Below the pieces are notes generated by a model that was not told where the DNA came from, made no database searches, and saw nothing but the letters and a program-made list of their open reading frames with translations. The translations under genes were made by a program, and so were the position numbers. This document shows, one piece after another, positions 34,651-43,343 of a DNA stretch of 64,000 nucleotides. Source of the stretch: Burkholderia sp. 4M9327F10 (GTDB taxonomy: Bacteria > Pseudomonadota > Gammaproteobacteria > Burkholderiales > Burkholderiaceae); assembly GCF_005503145.1 (NCBI RefSeq), contig NZ_SCNV01000006.1, positions 178,365-242,364 of the forward strand. The letters are read 5' to 3'. Each line of letters begins with the position of its first letter. Position 1 is the stretch's first letter.

Positions 34651-35103
34651 TCAATTGCTCTTGCACACCACCGCCGTCATCACCAGCGGCAGGACATCAT
34701 GCACCGCCGCCGCGCTGCCGGCATCATGCAGATGCACCTTGACCGAATCGCTCGCGCCGAACACCACGACGCCGTACAACGACCCCGTCATGGCCTGGCC
34801 GCTGCCCTTGTGAAATAGCTGGTCGTTCTGGTCGTAGCCGAGCACCGCATAGACCCGGAAGCCGAAGGCGGTCAGCTCGCTGCCGCGCGTGGGGCGAAAC
34901 GCGTTGACGGAGTTCGCTTCCACATGCATCGGTTCCGCTTCGATGAACTGGTCGCTTTGCAGCGAAGCAATAAAGCTATGCGCGTTGGAGCTGCAATCCA
35001 GTTGCGCGTCGAGTTCGTACGCCGCCGACGAGATCGTATAGAGGGTCGCGCCGATCGCGGCCAGCAGGCCCAGCGCGTTGGGAAAGCACAGTCTCATGGT
35101 CAT
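34651..35103 (-). CDS. Hypothetical secreted protein
   Basis: A 150-residue protein with a likely signal peptide (MTMRLCFPNALGLLAAIGAT, cleavage after SSA or AYE) and two Cys in the mature part (Cys36, and one near the end) that may form a disulfide. The segments FRVYAVLGYDQNDQLFHKGS and GSLYGVVVFGASDSVKVHLH suggest a beta-rich fold. I do not recognise the family. GAGGT lies four bases before the ATG at 35103; a second ATG at 35097 is the alternative. The open frame continues far upstream to 36042, but that part is antisense to a real gene and is not coding. Confidence 0.65.
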   Translation of the reverse strand: MTMRLCFPNALGLLAAIGATLYTISSAAYELDAQLDCSSNAHSFIASLQSDQFIEAEPMHVEANSVNAFRPTRGSELTAFGFRVYAVLGYDQNDQLFHKGSGQAMTGSLYGVVVFGASDSVKVHLHDAGSAAAVHDVLPLVMTAVVCKSN

Positions 35104-35451
35104 GCAACCTCTATCCTGGCAGGTGTCCGGCATGCGGAGCCCGTTCCCAACGTAGGACCTTCGCCCCGCTCCTTCTGTACGGCAACCATCAGTGCAGATT
35201 ACATAGGCTTTCAGGCACGCGATCAGGAGCACCCGCACCGGGCGCGTGCAGAGGCCCGCGCGCCTTGCGCATTCGGAAGCCTGCGCGCCGGGCAAGCTCA
35301 GAGGCCCGCGCGCCAGCCACGCTTCGCGCCTGAGCCGGACCGTTTCGCGCCACTGCTCGTCATTTTGTCGCAAACCGCTCGAACATGGCGGCAAGCCGGC
35401 TGAACATGTGCGGCATCGCAACCTTCGTTGATAGACAAGGAGCCCACCACC
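35104..35451. other. Intergenic region, divergent promoters
   Basis: About 350 bases between the secreted-protein gene and the DUF6622-like gene. It contains two near copies of a GAGGCCCGCGCGCC string (35250-35264 and 35300-35314) but no reading frame with family character. Promoters for both flanking genes should lie here; none is clear by eye. Confidence 0.3.
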
Positions 35452-36027
35452 ATGTTCAACGACATTTTCCGGCAGACGCCCGACTGGCTCTGGGGCTGGG
35501 ACATGCCCGCCGCCATGCTCGACGGCATACTCCAGCACACCCCCGACTGGGTCTGGGGCGTACTCGCCGCGCTGCTCGCAACCGGGTTCAAGCAGACAGT
35601 ACCGCGCCGCAGATCGTTGCGCAGCGCCACCGGCTTGCCCGTTGTGATGGCCATCCTGTCGCTTTACGGCCTCACGTCCGCATTTTCCGGTCAAGCGACG
35701 GCGCTCTTCACCTGGGCTGCCGGCGTGGCGGTCGTCCTGACCGGGTGTCAATCCTTGCGTGTGTGGGGCGAGGTGCGCTGGCTCGAAGCCGAGCGCAGCG
35801 TGCTGATGCCCGGTAGCTGGCTGCCGCTCGTCTTGATGCTCGGGGTGTTCTGCATCAAGTTCGGTGTCGGCGTAGCGCTGGCGACCAGTCCCGGGCTTGG
35901 CGCCGACACTGGGGTAGCCGCCCTTGCGGGCCTCGCCTACGGCGCGTTTAGCGGTGCCTTCCTGTCCCGCGCGCTGACGGTGTGGCGCGTGGTACGGCAG
36001 GCGACGTCGCGCGATGCCGCATATTGA
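35452..36027 (+). CDS. Small integral membrane protein (DUF6622-like)
   Basis: A 191-residue protein with about five hydrophobic segments (WVWGVLAALLATGFK, GLPVVMAILSLYGLTSAF, LFTWAAGVAVVLTGCQSL, WLPLVLMLGVFCIKFGVGVA, GVAALAGLAYGAFSGAFLSR). The N-terminus holds a duplicated aromatic motif: TPDWLWGWD at 8-16 and TPDWVWGVL at 29-37. It resembles an uncharacterised Burkholderiales family that I recall as DUF6622. AAGGAG nine bases upstream fixes the ATG at 35452. It precedes a LytS/LytR-type pair by 200 bases on the same strand and may be part of its regulon; that is inference. Confidence 0.7.
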   Translation: MFNDIFRQTPDWLWGWDMPAAMLDGILQHTPDWVWGVLAALLATGFKQTVPRRRSLRSATGLPVVMAILSLYGLTSAFSGQATALFTWAAGVAVVLTGCQSLRVWGEVRWLEAERSVLMPGSWLPLVLMLGVFCIKFGVGVALATSPGLGADTGVAALAGLAYGAFSGAFLSRALTVWRVVRQATSRDAAY

Positions 36028-36228
36028 TCCGGCGCGCGGCACTCAGCCGGCTGGACTGGCGTGCAGAATGGCGCGGCCTTCCCCAGGCGCTCCCACAGGA
36101 CCCGGGCGCCGAGCCGTTACAATCCGCTGCACGGACCGGAGCGCGCGGCCGGTGTCCGCACAACCTGCCCACCCTCGCCGCCATCCCTCGCCAAACCGCT
36201 TGACCCGCCTCCGAACCCGGACAGCCCC

Positions 36229-37323
36229 ATGCCCTCGTACCGCATCATGTTCAACTGGCTTTGGCGTGAACTGAGGATCACGATTCTCATCGCACTGGCG
36301 AGCACTTTCCTGTTCACCCCGTTTTCGGATACGGCGATTCTTACCAATCTGATCTACTCGTGCACCGTTACGCTGTGTATTCAGGCGTTGATCGAAGCGG
36401 GCCGCTACGGCTTCTCGACGAAACCTGTCCGGCCAGGCGCCGCCAGCCCGGATACCCCGTCAGGCAACCCGGTAGCGCAGCGGCGCTGGCCCGGTTGGGC
36501 GTTGATGGCGCCGTGGGTGGCCATGTCCGCGGCGGTGGGTTATCTGGGCGGCCATGCGCTGGGCGACCTGCTGACCGGCACGCATCACCCGGCGCCCGGT
36601 TTCCTGCGCAATATGCAAACGCTGCTGCCGGCTCTCGCGCCCGCGTTTGCCGTCTCGATCGGCTTCACGTATTTTTTCTATGCCCGCGGCCGCCTCGCCG
36701 CGAGCGAAGCGCAGGCCCAGGCCGCGCGGCGCACCGCCGCCGAGAATCAGCTCAAGCTGCTGGTGTCGCAGCTTGAGCCGCATATGCTGTTCAATACGCT
36801 CGCCAACCTGCGCGTGCTGATCGGCCAGGATCCGCCGCGGGCCCAGGCCATGCTCGACCATCTGAACGGCTTCCTGCGCGCCACGCTCGACGCCTCGCGC
36901 TCGGACTCGCATGCGCTTTCCGCCGAGTTTGCGCGAATCGCCGATTACCTCGAGTTGATGCAGGTACGCATGGGGCCACGGCTGCGCGGCACACTCGATC
37001 TACCCGCCGATCTCAGCAGTTTGCCGGTGCCGCCGCTGCTGCTGCAGCCGCTGGTCGAAAATGCCGTCAAGCACGGCCTCGAACCGAGCGTGTCGGGGGG
37101 ACAGATTGAAGTCAGCGCGCGGCGCGACGGCCACGGCCTCTGCCTGAGCGTGCGCGACACCGGCGTGGGCCTTGGCGCGGCGGCGCATGGCAGCCGCTTC
37201 GGCATGCAACAGGTGCGTGAACGGCTCGTGGCCCTGTACGGCGACGCAGCCTCCCTTGAACTGACCACGCCCGCTGACGGCCGCGGCGGTGCGCTCGCCG
37301 TTGTGCGCCTGCCCGTTGCTTGA
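36229..37323 (+). CDS. LytS/YehU-type sensor histidine kinase
   Basis: A 364-residue membrane histidine kinase. There are two hydrophobic pairs (about 17-55 and 90-150), then the His_kinase motif QLEPHMLFNTLANLRVLIG with His185 and the ATP-binding part (PPLLLQPLVENAVKHGLEPS, then VRDTGVGLG). Family members usually read QINPHFLFN, so the motif here (QLEPHMLFN) is slightly unusual. It has no extracytoplasmic sensor domain of note. The response-regulator gene starts 31 bases later, so the two form a two-component system. An ATG at 36247 is an alternative start. Confidence 0.85.
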   Translation: MPSYRIMFNWLWRELRITILIALASTFLFTPFSDTAILTNLIYSCTVTLCIQALIEAGRYGFSTKPVRPGAASPDTPSGNPVAQRRWPGWALMAPWVAMSAAVGYLGGHALGDLLTGTHHPAPGFLRNMQTLLPALAPAFAVSIGFTYFFYARGRLAASEAQAQAARRTAAENQLKLLVSQLEPHMLFNTLANLRVLIGQDPPRAQAMLDHLNGFLRATLDASRSDSHALSAEFARIADYLELMQVRMGPRLRGTLDLPADLSSLPVPPLLLQPLVENAVKHGLEPSVSGGQIEVSARRDGHGLCLSVRDTGVGLGAAAHGSRFGMQQVRERLVALYGDAASLELTTPADGRGGALAVVRLPVA

Positions 37324-37354
37324 GCGCCGGCCGCCTCTTTTTGGGTCTCCACTT

Positions 37355-38194
37355 ATGTACGCCACAGCCCTGATCGCCGAAGACGAACCCTTGCTCGCCG
37401 CCAACCTGCAAGCCGAGCTGATCCGCCTGTGGCCCGAAATGCGTATTGTCGCGAGCGTTGGCGACGGTGCCTCGGCGCTGCAGCAGGGGCTTGCGCTGCA
37501 ACCGGACCTGCTGTTCCTCGATATCCGCATGCCGGGCATGAGCGGCCTCGAAACCGCGCAGGCGCTGGCAGAAGACTGGCCCGACTCGGGCCGGCCCTTG
37601 CCGCTGCTCGTGTTCGTCACCGCCTACGATGAATATGCGCTGCAAGCGTTCGAACGCGCCGCGCTCGACTATGTCCTCAAGCCCGTGCAACCCGAGCGGC
37701 TCGCCAAAACCTGCGAGCGCCTGCAAGCGGCGTTGCAGGCGCGTGAGCAAACGCAGGCGGAGGAAGCGGCGCTGGCGCCGATGATCGATCAGTTGCGCGC
37801 ACTGTTCGGCGCCGCGGCGCCTCGCGCAGCGAGCCTCGACCCTGCGGCCGCCACGGCGAAGGCCGCCGCCCCGTTGCGCATGATCCAGGCGAGCGCCGGC
37901 AACACGATCACAATGATTCCGGTCGGCGAGGTGTTGTACTTCGAGGCGGCGGACAAGTACGTGCGGGTCATGACGGCCGAGCGCGAACACCTGATTCGCA
38001 CCTCGTTGCGCGACCTGCTGCTGCAACTCGACCCGCAGCAGTTCTGGCAGATCCATCGCGGCACGGTGGTGCGCGCCGACGCGATTGCCAGCGCCTCGCG
38101 CGACGAGTCGGGCAAGCTGACGCTCAACCTGCGTAGCCATCCGGCGAAACTGAGCGTGAGCCGCCTGTATGCCGATCAGTTCAAGGGCATGTAG
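37355..38194 (+). CDS. LytTR-family response regulator
   Basis: A 279-residue regulator. The receiver domain carries phospho-acceptor Asp56 in LLFLDIRMPGMSG and the switch residues in VFVTAYDEYALQAFERAALD. A linker with an Ala-rich stretch follows. The LytTR DNA-binding domain (about 178-279) reads VGEVLYFEAADKYVRVMTAE, then QFWQIHRGTVVRADAI. LytTR proteins bind imperfect direct repeats in promoters and often control surface polysaccharide, competence or nutrient uptake. Its kinase is the immediately upstream gene. Target genes cannot be named from the window. Confidence 0.9.
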   Translation: MYATALIAEDEPLLAANLQAELIRLWPEMRIVASVGDGASALQQGLALQPDLLFLDIRMPGMSGLETAQALAEDWPDSGRPLPLLVFVTAYDEYALQAFERAALDYVLKPVQPERLAKTCERLQAALQAREQTQAEEAALAPMIDQLRALFGAAAPRAASLDPAAATAKAAAPLRMIQASAGNTITMIPVGEVLYFEAADKYVRVMTAEREHLIRTSLRDLLLQLDPQQFWQIHRGTVVRADAIASASRDESGKLTLNLRSHPAKLSVSRLYADQFKGM

Positions 38195-38269
38195 TGCGGC
38201 TGCCGGGTACCGCCCGGCGTACCTGGTGCACCGGTCATGCCCGGAGTCCCCGTTTGCGCCAGGGTCCGA

Positions 38270-39298
38270 TCACCCCTCGCTGTTCCAGCGCGCATCCGCG
38301 ACGGTCAGCCTCTTCGGAATCAGCTTGAGGTCGCTGAACGTGTCGGCAATCTGCTGCTGGTAGGCGAGGGTCGCATCGGTGATCGGCTGCACGCCGTAGC
38401 CGGCGCGTCCGAGCGCGACTTCGAGCGTGGCGGTATCGAGACCGACGAGCGGCGACAACTGCGCGGCCACCGCAGGAATGTTGCCGCGCCCCCACGTGTC
38501 CACCTCGTTCAGTTCGTCGAGCAGCGTATGCAGCACTTGCGGCTGCGCTTCGGCGAACTTGCGGGTGGCGACGTAATACTGCGTGTTGCGCACGAGCCCT
38601 TCGCCATTGGTCAGCACGCGCGCATTTGCTTGACGCTCGATCGCGGCCAGATACGGATCCCAGATCACCCATGCGTCGACACTGCGCTGCACGAAGGCTG
38701 CGCGGGCGTCGGCCGGGGTCAGATAGACCGGCACGATGTCCGTGTAAGCGAGACCCGCGCGCTGCAATGCCTTGACCAGCAGGAAGTGCACGTTCGAGCC
38801 GCGATTGAGCGCGACTTTCTTGCCACGCAGGTCGGCCACCGTTTTGACCGGCGAATCCTGCTGCACCACCAGCGCCTCGCCCTTGGGCGCCGGCGGTTCG
38901 TTGGCGATATAGACAAAGTCGACGCCCGCGGCCTGCGCGAAGATGGGCGGCGTTTCGCCGACCGTGCCGACATCCACCGCGCCCGCATTCAGGCCTTCCA
39001 GCAGTTGCGGCCCGGCGGGAAATTCCAGCCACTGCACGCTGACACCTTGCGATGCAAGTCTCTTTTCGAGCGTGCCGTGTGCCTTCAGGACAACGAAGTT
39101 ACCGTATTTCTGAAAGCCGATGCGTAGCGTTTTCGGATTGCCTTGCGCCAGCGCGGGCTGGCTCGCCAGCAACGCGCCGGCCCCTCCCGCCAGCGCGGCG
39201 CCGGTCCCGACGGCCAACGCCGCGGCTGCTTTCAGAAGCGAACGACGGCTGGCATCGGCCGGCTGTGCGTCGCGGTTGGTCTGTCCTGATGAAGCCAT
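38270..39298 (-). CDS. ssuA: SsuA-type aliphatic sulfonate substrate-binding protein
   Basis: A 342-residue periplasmic binding protein. The signal peptide has a twin-arginine motif (ASRRSLLKAAA) and ends ALA-QG, so Tat export is likely. The mature start TLRIGFQKYGNFVVLKA and the blocks GPQLLEGLNAGAVDVGTVGE and AWVIWDPYLAAIERQANARV are typical of SsuA-like sulfonate or taurine binders. No SsuB, SsuC or SsuD gene is adjacent, so it is an orphan binding component. AAAGGACG precedes the ATG at 39298. Earlier in-frame starts (39319, 39352) would only lengthen the signal region. Confidence 0.87.
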   Translation of the reverse strand: MASSGQTNRDAQPADASRRSLLKAAAALAVGTGAALAGGAGALLASQPALAQGNPKTLRIGFQKYGNFVVLKAHGTLEKRLASQGVSVQWLEFPAGPQLLEGLNAGAVDVGTVGETPPIFAQAAGVDFVYIANEPPAPKGEALVVQQDSPVKTVADLRGKKVALNRGSNVHFLLVKALQRAGLAYTDIVPVYLTPADARAAFVQRSVDAWVIWDPYLAAIERQANARVLTNGEGLVRNTQYYVATRKFAEAQPQVLHTLLDELNEVDTWGRGNIPAVAAQLSPLVGLDTATLEVALGRAGYGVQPITDATLAYQQQIADTFSDLKLIPKRLTVADARWNSEG

Positions 39299-39460
39299 AT
39301 GCGTCCTTTGCAAGTTCATGACGGCTCGATGCGCCGCAAGCGGGCGGCCCATCGCCGTCGCGACGTCTAGGATAAGGACGCGTCAGCGCGAGGCGAACCA
39401 ATCAATGCGCATATGCAAAGCAGGTGGCGTGGGAAGGACGGCACGCGCGCCAGATGCGCC

Positions 39461-40243
39461 TCACTGCCCGTACATATCGAAGTCGAAATACTTCGCTTCG
39501 ATCCGCTTGTAGGTGCCGTCGCGCAGCATTTCCGCGATGGCGCCGTTAAGCGCCTCGCGCAAGTCCGTATCGCTCTTGCGCACCCCGGCTGCGTCGCCGT
39601 CGCCCATGATTTTGCGGTCGTACACGGTGCCGCCCGCAAATGCAAAGCCCTGGCCACGCGGCGTGTCGAGGAAACCCAACTGGGCCTGCACCGCATCCAC
39701 CAGAACGCCGTCCACCCGGCCGGTGGCCAGATCCGCATACGCCTGATCGTAGTTGGGGTAGGCCGTCAACTCGACGCCAAGCGGCGCCCACTTCTCACGC
39801 ACGTAGGTCTCCTGCAAGGTCCCCTGCTCCACTGCGATTTTCTTGCCCGCCAGTCTGGCGCCGTCCGGCAGCAGGCTTGAACCCTTCGCGGTCACGAGCC
39901 GCACCTGGTTGCGGTACAGACGGTCGGTGAAGTCGATCTGCTCGCGGCGTTTCGCGGTGGCCGCCATCGACGACAGAATCACGTCGAACTTGCGTGCCTG
40001 CAAAGCGGGGATCAAGCCGTCGAAGCTCGACTGCACCCAGACGCATTTCGCCTTCAGTTTGGCGCAGAGGGCATTGCCGAGGTCCACGTCGAAGCCGACC
40101 ACCGAGCCGTCCTTGGCGACGGATTCAAACGGCGGATAGGTGGCGTCGACGCCGAACCGGATCGTGGTCCATTCTTTCGCCGACGCCGCGCATGACAGCG
40201 CCATCAACACGACGGATGCAGCCAGTTTCCAGCTTCGTTTCAT
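39461..40243 (-). CDS. Basic-amino-acid/opine-type ABC transporter substrate-binding protein
   Basis: A 260-residue binding protein of the lysine/arginine/ornithine/octopine group. The signal peptide (MKRSWKLAASVVLMALSCAA) ends SA-K, and the mature part has IRFGVDATYPPFESVAKDGS, GFDVDLGNALCAKLK, FDVILSSMAATAKRREQIDF and VDGVLVDAVQAQLGFL. GGAG seven bases upstream fixes the ATG at 40243. No permease or ATPase lies nearby. It is followed upstream (86 bases) by the FAD/[2Fe-2S] dehydrogenase genes on the same strand, which suggests the ligand is the dehydrogenase substrate or its product. Confidence 0.85.
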   Translation of the reverse strand: MKRSWKLAASVVLMALSCAASAKEWTTIRFGVDATYPPFESVAKDGSVVGFDVDLGNALCAKLKAKCVWVQSSFDGLIPALQARKFDVILSSMAATAKRREQIDFTDRLYRNQVRLVTAKGSSLLPDGARLAGKKIAVEQGTLQETYVREKWAPLGVELTAYPNYDQAYADLATGRVDGVLVDAVQAQLGFLDTPRGQGFAFAGGTVYDRKIMGDGDAAGVRKSDTDLREALNGAIAEMLRDGTYKRIEAKYFDFDMYGQ

Positions 40244-40329
40244 CACAGCACTCCGGGCAATGAGATCAATGGGACAACAGTTGCGGCGCGCTCTTGTGCC
40301 GATCTTCTGCATAAAGGCGCCCGCCTCGT

Positions 40330-41763
40330 TCAACTTGGAAATTCGCCGCGTTCCAACGGGTCGCCGGAGGGCATGGCGGTTGCGATCTCCGCGATGCTCA
40401 CGGGGTTGATCGGCGCGCGGATGCGGTAGTAACCGACTTCTTCCGGCTGCCGCCCCTGCACCTCAGCCAGCAGTTCCGCTACGGTCGTGCCGCACCAGCG
40501 TCCCTGGCACGGTCCCATGCCGCAGCGCGAAAACGCCTTCATCTGGTTCGGGCCGGTGCAGCCGAGCCGGGCAATGCGCCGGATCTCGCCCGCGCTGACC
40601 TCTTCGCAGCGGCACACAATGACGTCGTCGCCCGGACGGCGCAGCGCCGTTTCGGGCGTGTACATGGCGTCGAGCAAGGGGCGGATGGCGAGATGACGGC
40701 GCGTGGACGAACGGGCTGCGCGCGCGGCGCGGTTGCGGGTTGCGGTATCGATACGTGCGAGCGCGGCGGCGATATCGAGCGCGGCCAGCTCACCCGCGCG
40801 TTCGGCGACCTTGGCGCCGCCGATGCCCGCGCCGTCGCCGGCAATCCATACACGCGGCACGCTGCTGCGGCCCCAGGAGTCGACTTGCGGACGCCAGCAG
40901 GCCTGCCTCGCGTCCCAGCGATGCGCGCAGCCTAGCGAACGCGCCGCATTGGTGCGCGGCACCACGCCCTGATGCAGCAATACCTGGCTGGCCGGAAAGG
41001 CATGCAGATGGGCGCCGACCCGAAACCGCAGCGCATAGGCGTGCGTCTCGCCGAGCACTTCGAGTTCTTGCGCGGCCCGGTAGACCTCGACGCCTGCGCG
41101 CCGCACCGTGTGCATCATGCGCATGCCCTTGAGCAGATAGTCGGGCGCCAGCAAGGCGCGCGGCAGATAGCGCAACGCGGCGCGGGATGCACCACGCGGC
41201 GTGGTGTCGACAACCGCGCGAATCGTGCGCCCCGCCCTCAGCAGTTGCGACGCGTAGAGCCAGAGCAGCGGCCCGCTGCCGGCCAGCACCGTATCCGCGC
41301 CGGGCGCGAGGCCGCCGGATTTCAGCAAGGTCTGTGCGGCGCCCACCCCCATCACCCCCGGCAAGGTCCAGCCAGGCACCGGCCACGGCCGCTCCTGCGC
41401 ACCGGTGGCGAGCAGCACGGCTTGCGCGTGGACTTGCAGCGTGCCACCGTGGGCGCCGCGACAGGTCAGCATGGCGCTGGGCGTCGGCGCCGCTTCGATC
41501 TGCCAGACCAGCGTCTGTGCAAGGTACTGCGCGCCACTCGCGAGGAAGCTGGCAATCAGTCCCTGTCCGCTCGCGTATTCGGCGCCGAGTATGGCGGGAT
41601 CTGCCAGTGGCGAGTCAGCCGCCGCGCGGTAAATCTGGCCGCCCGGTTGCACGGCCTCGTCGGCGACGATCACCGAAAGCCCCTGACGACGCGCCGTCAG
41701 CGCCGCCGCCATGCCGGCGGGCCCGGCGCCGACGATTAACAGGTCGCAGCGTAGTTCGCTCAT
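40330..41763 (-). CDS. FAD-dependent oxidoreductase, alpha subunit (opine oxidase/HcnB-like)
   Basis: A 477-residue flavoprotein. The N-terminal dinucleotide-binding motif is CDLLIVGAGPAGMAAALTAR, a second NAD-like fold has TVLAGSGPLLWLYASQLLRA, and VWIAGDGAGIGGAKVAERAG is the FAD-closing block. The C-terminus is a BFD-like [2Fe-2S] region (VCRCEEVSAGEIRRIA, then RCGMGPCQGRWC). This architecture occurs in OoxA/NoxA opine oxidases, HcnB and hydroxyproline dehydrogenases. The ATG overlaps the stop of the small [2Fe-2S] gene by four bases, and GAGG sits five bases upstream. Substrate is unknown. Confidence 0.85.
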   Translation of the reverse strand: MSELRCDLLIVGAGPAGMAAALTARRQGLSVIVADEAVQPGGQIYRAAADSPLADPAILGAEYASGQGLIASFLASGAQYLAQTLVWQIEAAPTPSAMLTCRGAHGGTLQVHAQAVLLATGAQERPWPVPGWTLPGVMGVGAAQTLLKSGGLAPGADTVLAGSGPLLWLYASQLLRAGRTIRAVVDTTPRGASRAALRYLPRALLAPDYLLKGMRMMHTVRRAGVEVYRAAQELEVLGETHAYALRFRVGAHLHAFPASQVLLHQGVVPRTNAARSLGCAHRWDARQACWRPQVDSWGRSSVPRVWIAGDGAGIGGAKVAERAGELAALDIAAALARIDTATRNRAARAARSSTRRHLAIRPLLDAMYTPETALRRPGDDVIVCRCEEVSAGEIRRIARLGCTGPNQMKAFSRCGMGPCQGRWCGTTVAELLAEVQGRQPEEVGYYRIRAPINPVSIAEIATAMPSGDPLERGEFPS

Positions 41764-42053
41764 GCCAGCCTCGCCTTGCCTTGCATCGCCCGCACCTGCA
41801 TGCCCTCGCGGACCGGCGTCATGCAGCCCTGCACGTTCGGCACGCCGTCCACCTCGACGAGGCACTCGAAGCACACCCCCATCATGCAAAACGGCCCGCG
41901 CGGCGCGGCGCTTATCGCGGAGGTCCGGCACGCATCCCAGCCATTCGCAAGCAAGGCGGCGGCGACCGTGAAACTGTCCGGCACCTGAACCGTCCGGCCG
42001 TCGATCTCAATCGAACAGGTAGCGGCCGCCTTCAGCGGCAATAACTCAAACAT
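41760..42053 (-). CDS. (2Fe-2S)-binding subunit of the heterotrimeric FAD dehydrogenase
   Basis: A 97-residue plant-type ferredoxin-fold subunit. Cluster ligands are Cys56, Cys61, Cys64 and Cys77 (GPFCMMGVCFECLVEVDG then VQGCMTP). It corresponds to HcnA and to the small subunits of D-hydroxyproline or opine dehydrogenases. Its start overlaps the end of the downstream-read DAO-type gene by eight bases and its stop overlaps the alpha-subunit ATG, which shows a fixed three-subunit unit. Confidence 0.88.
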   Translation of the reverse strand: MFELLPLKAAATCSIEIDGRTVQVPDSFTVAAALLANGWDACRTSAISAAPRGPFCMMGVCFECLVEVDGVPNVQGCMTPVREGMQVRAMQGKARLA

Positions 42054-43215
42054 GATGGCTCAGTGCAGAAGCATGGAAACGGGCTGTGGTGAAAGCGTCG
42101 AGCACAGCGGGACGCGGGCCGCCGGCCATCCACGGCGCCAGCAGGTCCGCATGGGCGGCCGCCAGCGTCACGCCGCTATGGCAAATGGCCATGAAAGCGC
42201 CGGGGTGCGCGGGCGATTCCTCGTACACCGGCAAGCCGTCCGGCGTCATGATGCGCAGCGCCCCCCAGGCGCGCACGATGCGCGCCTGGGCAAGCAGCGG
42301 AAACGCGGTCTGGGCGCGCCGTGCGATGTCGGACATGATGGCGCGGCTGGTGCCGTCGTCGAAACCGACGTTTTCCGCGGAGTCGCCCAGCATGACCGAG
42401 CCCTCGCGCGTTTGCCGCACCACGAGCGTGGGGTAGTCGAGAAACGGCGCGAGCTTTTCGGTGACCATGATCTGGCCACGCAATGGGGTGATCGGGGCGT
42501 CGAGACCGACCATCGGTCCAAGGCGCGCGTTGCCGAGACCCGCCGCCAGCACGATCCGCCCTGTCTCCAGCGTGGCGCGCCTCGTCACGACGGTGAAGCT
42601 GCCGCTATGGGGAATCACGTCGGTCACTTCATGCTGAGGCAGGTACACGCCGCCGAGCGCCTGAAACGCCTCATGCAGCGCCCGCAACGTGAACAACGGG
42701 TTCGCATGGCCGTCGTTGCGCGAGTACAGGGCGCCGGCGAGTCCGGCTGACGCAGCGGGAATGCGCCGGCGCAGCGCGGCCGTATCAAACACCTCGTAGT
42801 CGAGCCCGGCGTCGCGCTCATGCAGCGACTCGAGCAACCGCCGGCCGTCCTCCAGTTGCTGCGCGCCCTCGCATAACTCGAAGCCGCCCGGCCGGACAAA
42901 ACACGGATTGACCCCGGTCTCGCGCAGCAATTGCGCCGCGAATGCGCCCCAGCGCCGCGACGAATCGAGCGACCACTGTGCGTAGGGCAGGCAGCGGCTG
43001 CCCTTGCCCTGTACCCAGACCAGCCCGAAATTGCCGCGGGCGGCGCGATACGCGGAGTCGTCGCCATCGCAGACCGCGACCCGTTGGCCGGTCCGCGCCA
43101 GGCCATAGGCGAGCGCCATGCCCACCAGTCCGCCGCCAGCCACGACCACATCGAAGCTCCGCGCCGCGCGGCGCGCCTGCTGTGCCTGTGTCTGGGCGCT
43201 CACCCGAGCCGCCAA
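42046..43215 (-). CDS. FAD-dependent oxidoreductase, DAO-type beta subunit
   Basis: A protein of up to 389 residues with the D-amino-acid-oxidase fold: FDVVVAGGGLVGMALAYGLA near the start, SRNDGHANPLFTLRALHEAF, TPLRGQIMVTEKLAPFLDYP, and the C-terminal RIVRAWGALRIMTPDGLPVY. It should oxidise the C-N bond of an amino acid, amine or opine, passing electrons to the other two subunits. The start is unclear: the frame opens with TTG at 43215, and a GTG at 43203 (with GGCGG upstream) is as likely. It is the promoter-proximal gene, divergent from an OccR-like LysR regulator. Confidence 0.85.
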   Translation of the reverse strand: MAARVSAQTQAQQARRAARSFDVVVAGGGLVGMALAYGLARTGQRVAVCDGDDSAYRAARGNFGLVWVQGKGSRCLPYAQWSLDSSRRWGAFAAQLLRETGVNPCFVRPGGFELCEGAQQLEDGRRLLESLHERDAGLDYEVFDTAALRRRIPAASAGLAGALYSRNDGHANPLFTLRALHEAFQALGGVYLPQHEVTDVIPHSGSFTVVTRRATLETGRIVLAAGLGNARLGPMVGLDAPITPLRGQIMVTEKLAPFLDYPTLVVRQTREGSVMLGDSAENVGFDDGTSRAIMSDIARRAQTAFPLLAQARIVRAWGALRIMTPDGLPVYEESPAHPGAFMAICHSGVTLAAAHADLLAPWMAGGPRPAVLDAFTTARFHASALSHHV

Positions 43216-43245
43216 GGCATCGATCCGATATTATGGGTGTCCGCC

Positions 43246-43309
43246 ACGCGTCAAGTCCCCTATAGAAGGCAATGGGCTCAACTTTCGGGCTAGCGAAAGG
43301 ACGCGTCAA
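43246..43309. promoter_or_regulatory. Repeat-containing region between the dehydrogenase and LysR genes
   Basis: ACGCGTCAA occurs twice on the plus strand (43246-43254 and 43301-43309, 55 bases apart). Between them lies the inverted repeat CTTTCG-N6-CGAAAG (43282-43299). Such paired sites in the gap between a LysR gene and its divergent target are expected for an autoregulated LysR activator. Whether these are the actual sites is not shown. Confidence 0.4.
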
Positions 43310-43343
43310 ATACCGTTTTTTCAGTTATCCATGCTGGAATGTT

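Noticed and set aside
35104..36042. N-terminal extension of the minus-strand hypothetical gene up to 36042
   Set aside because: It is antisense to the membrane-protein gene at 35452-36027, and a signal peptide with ribosome site begins at 35103.
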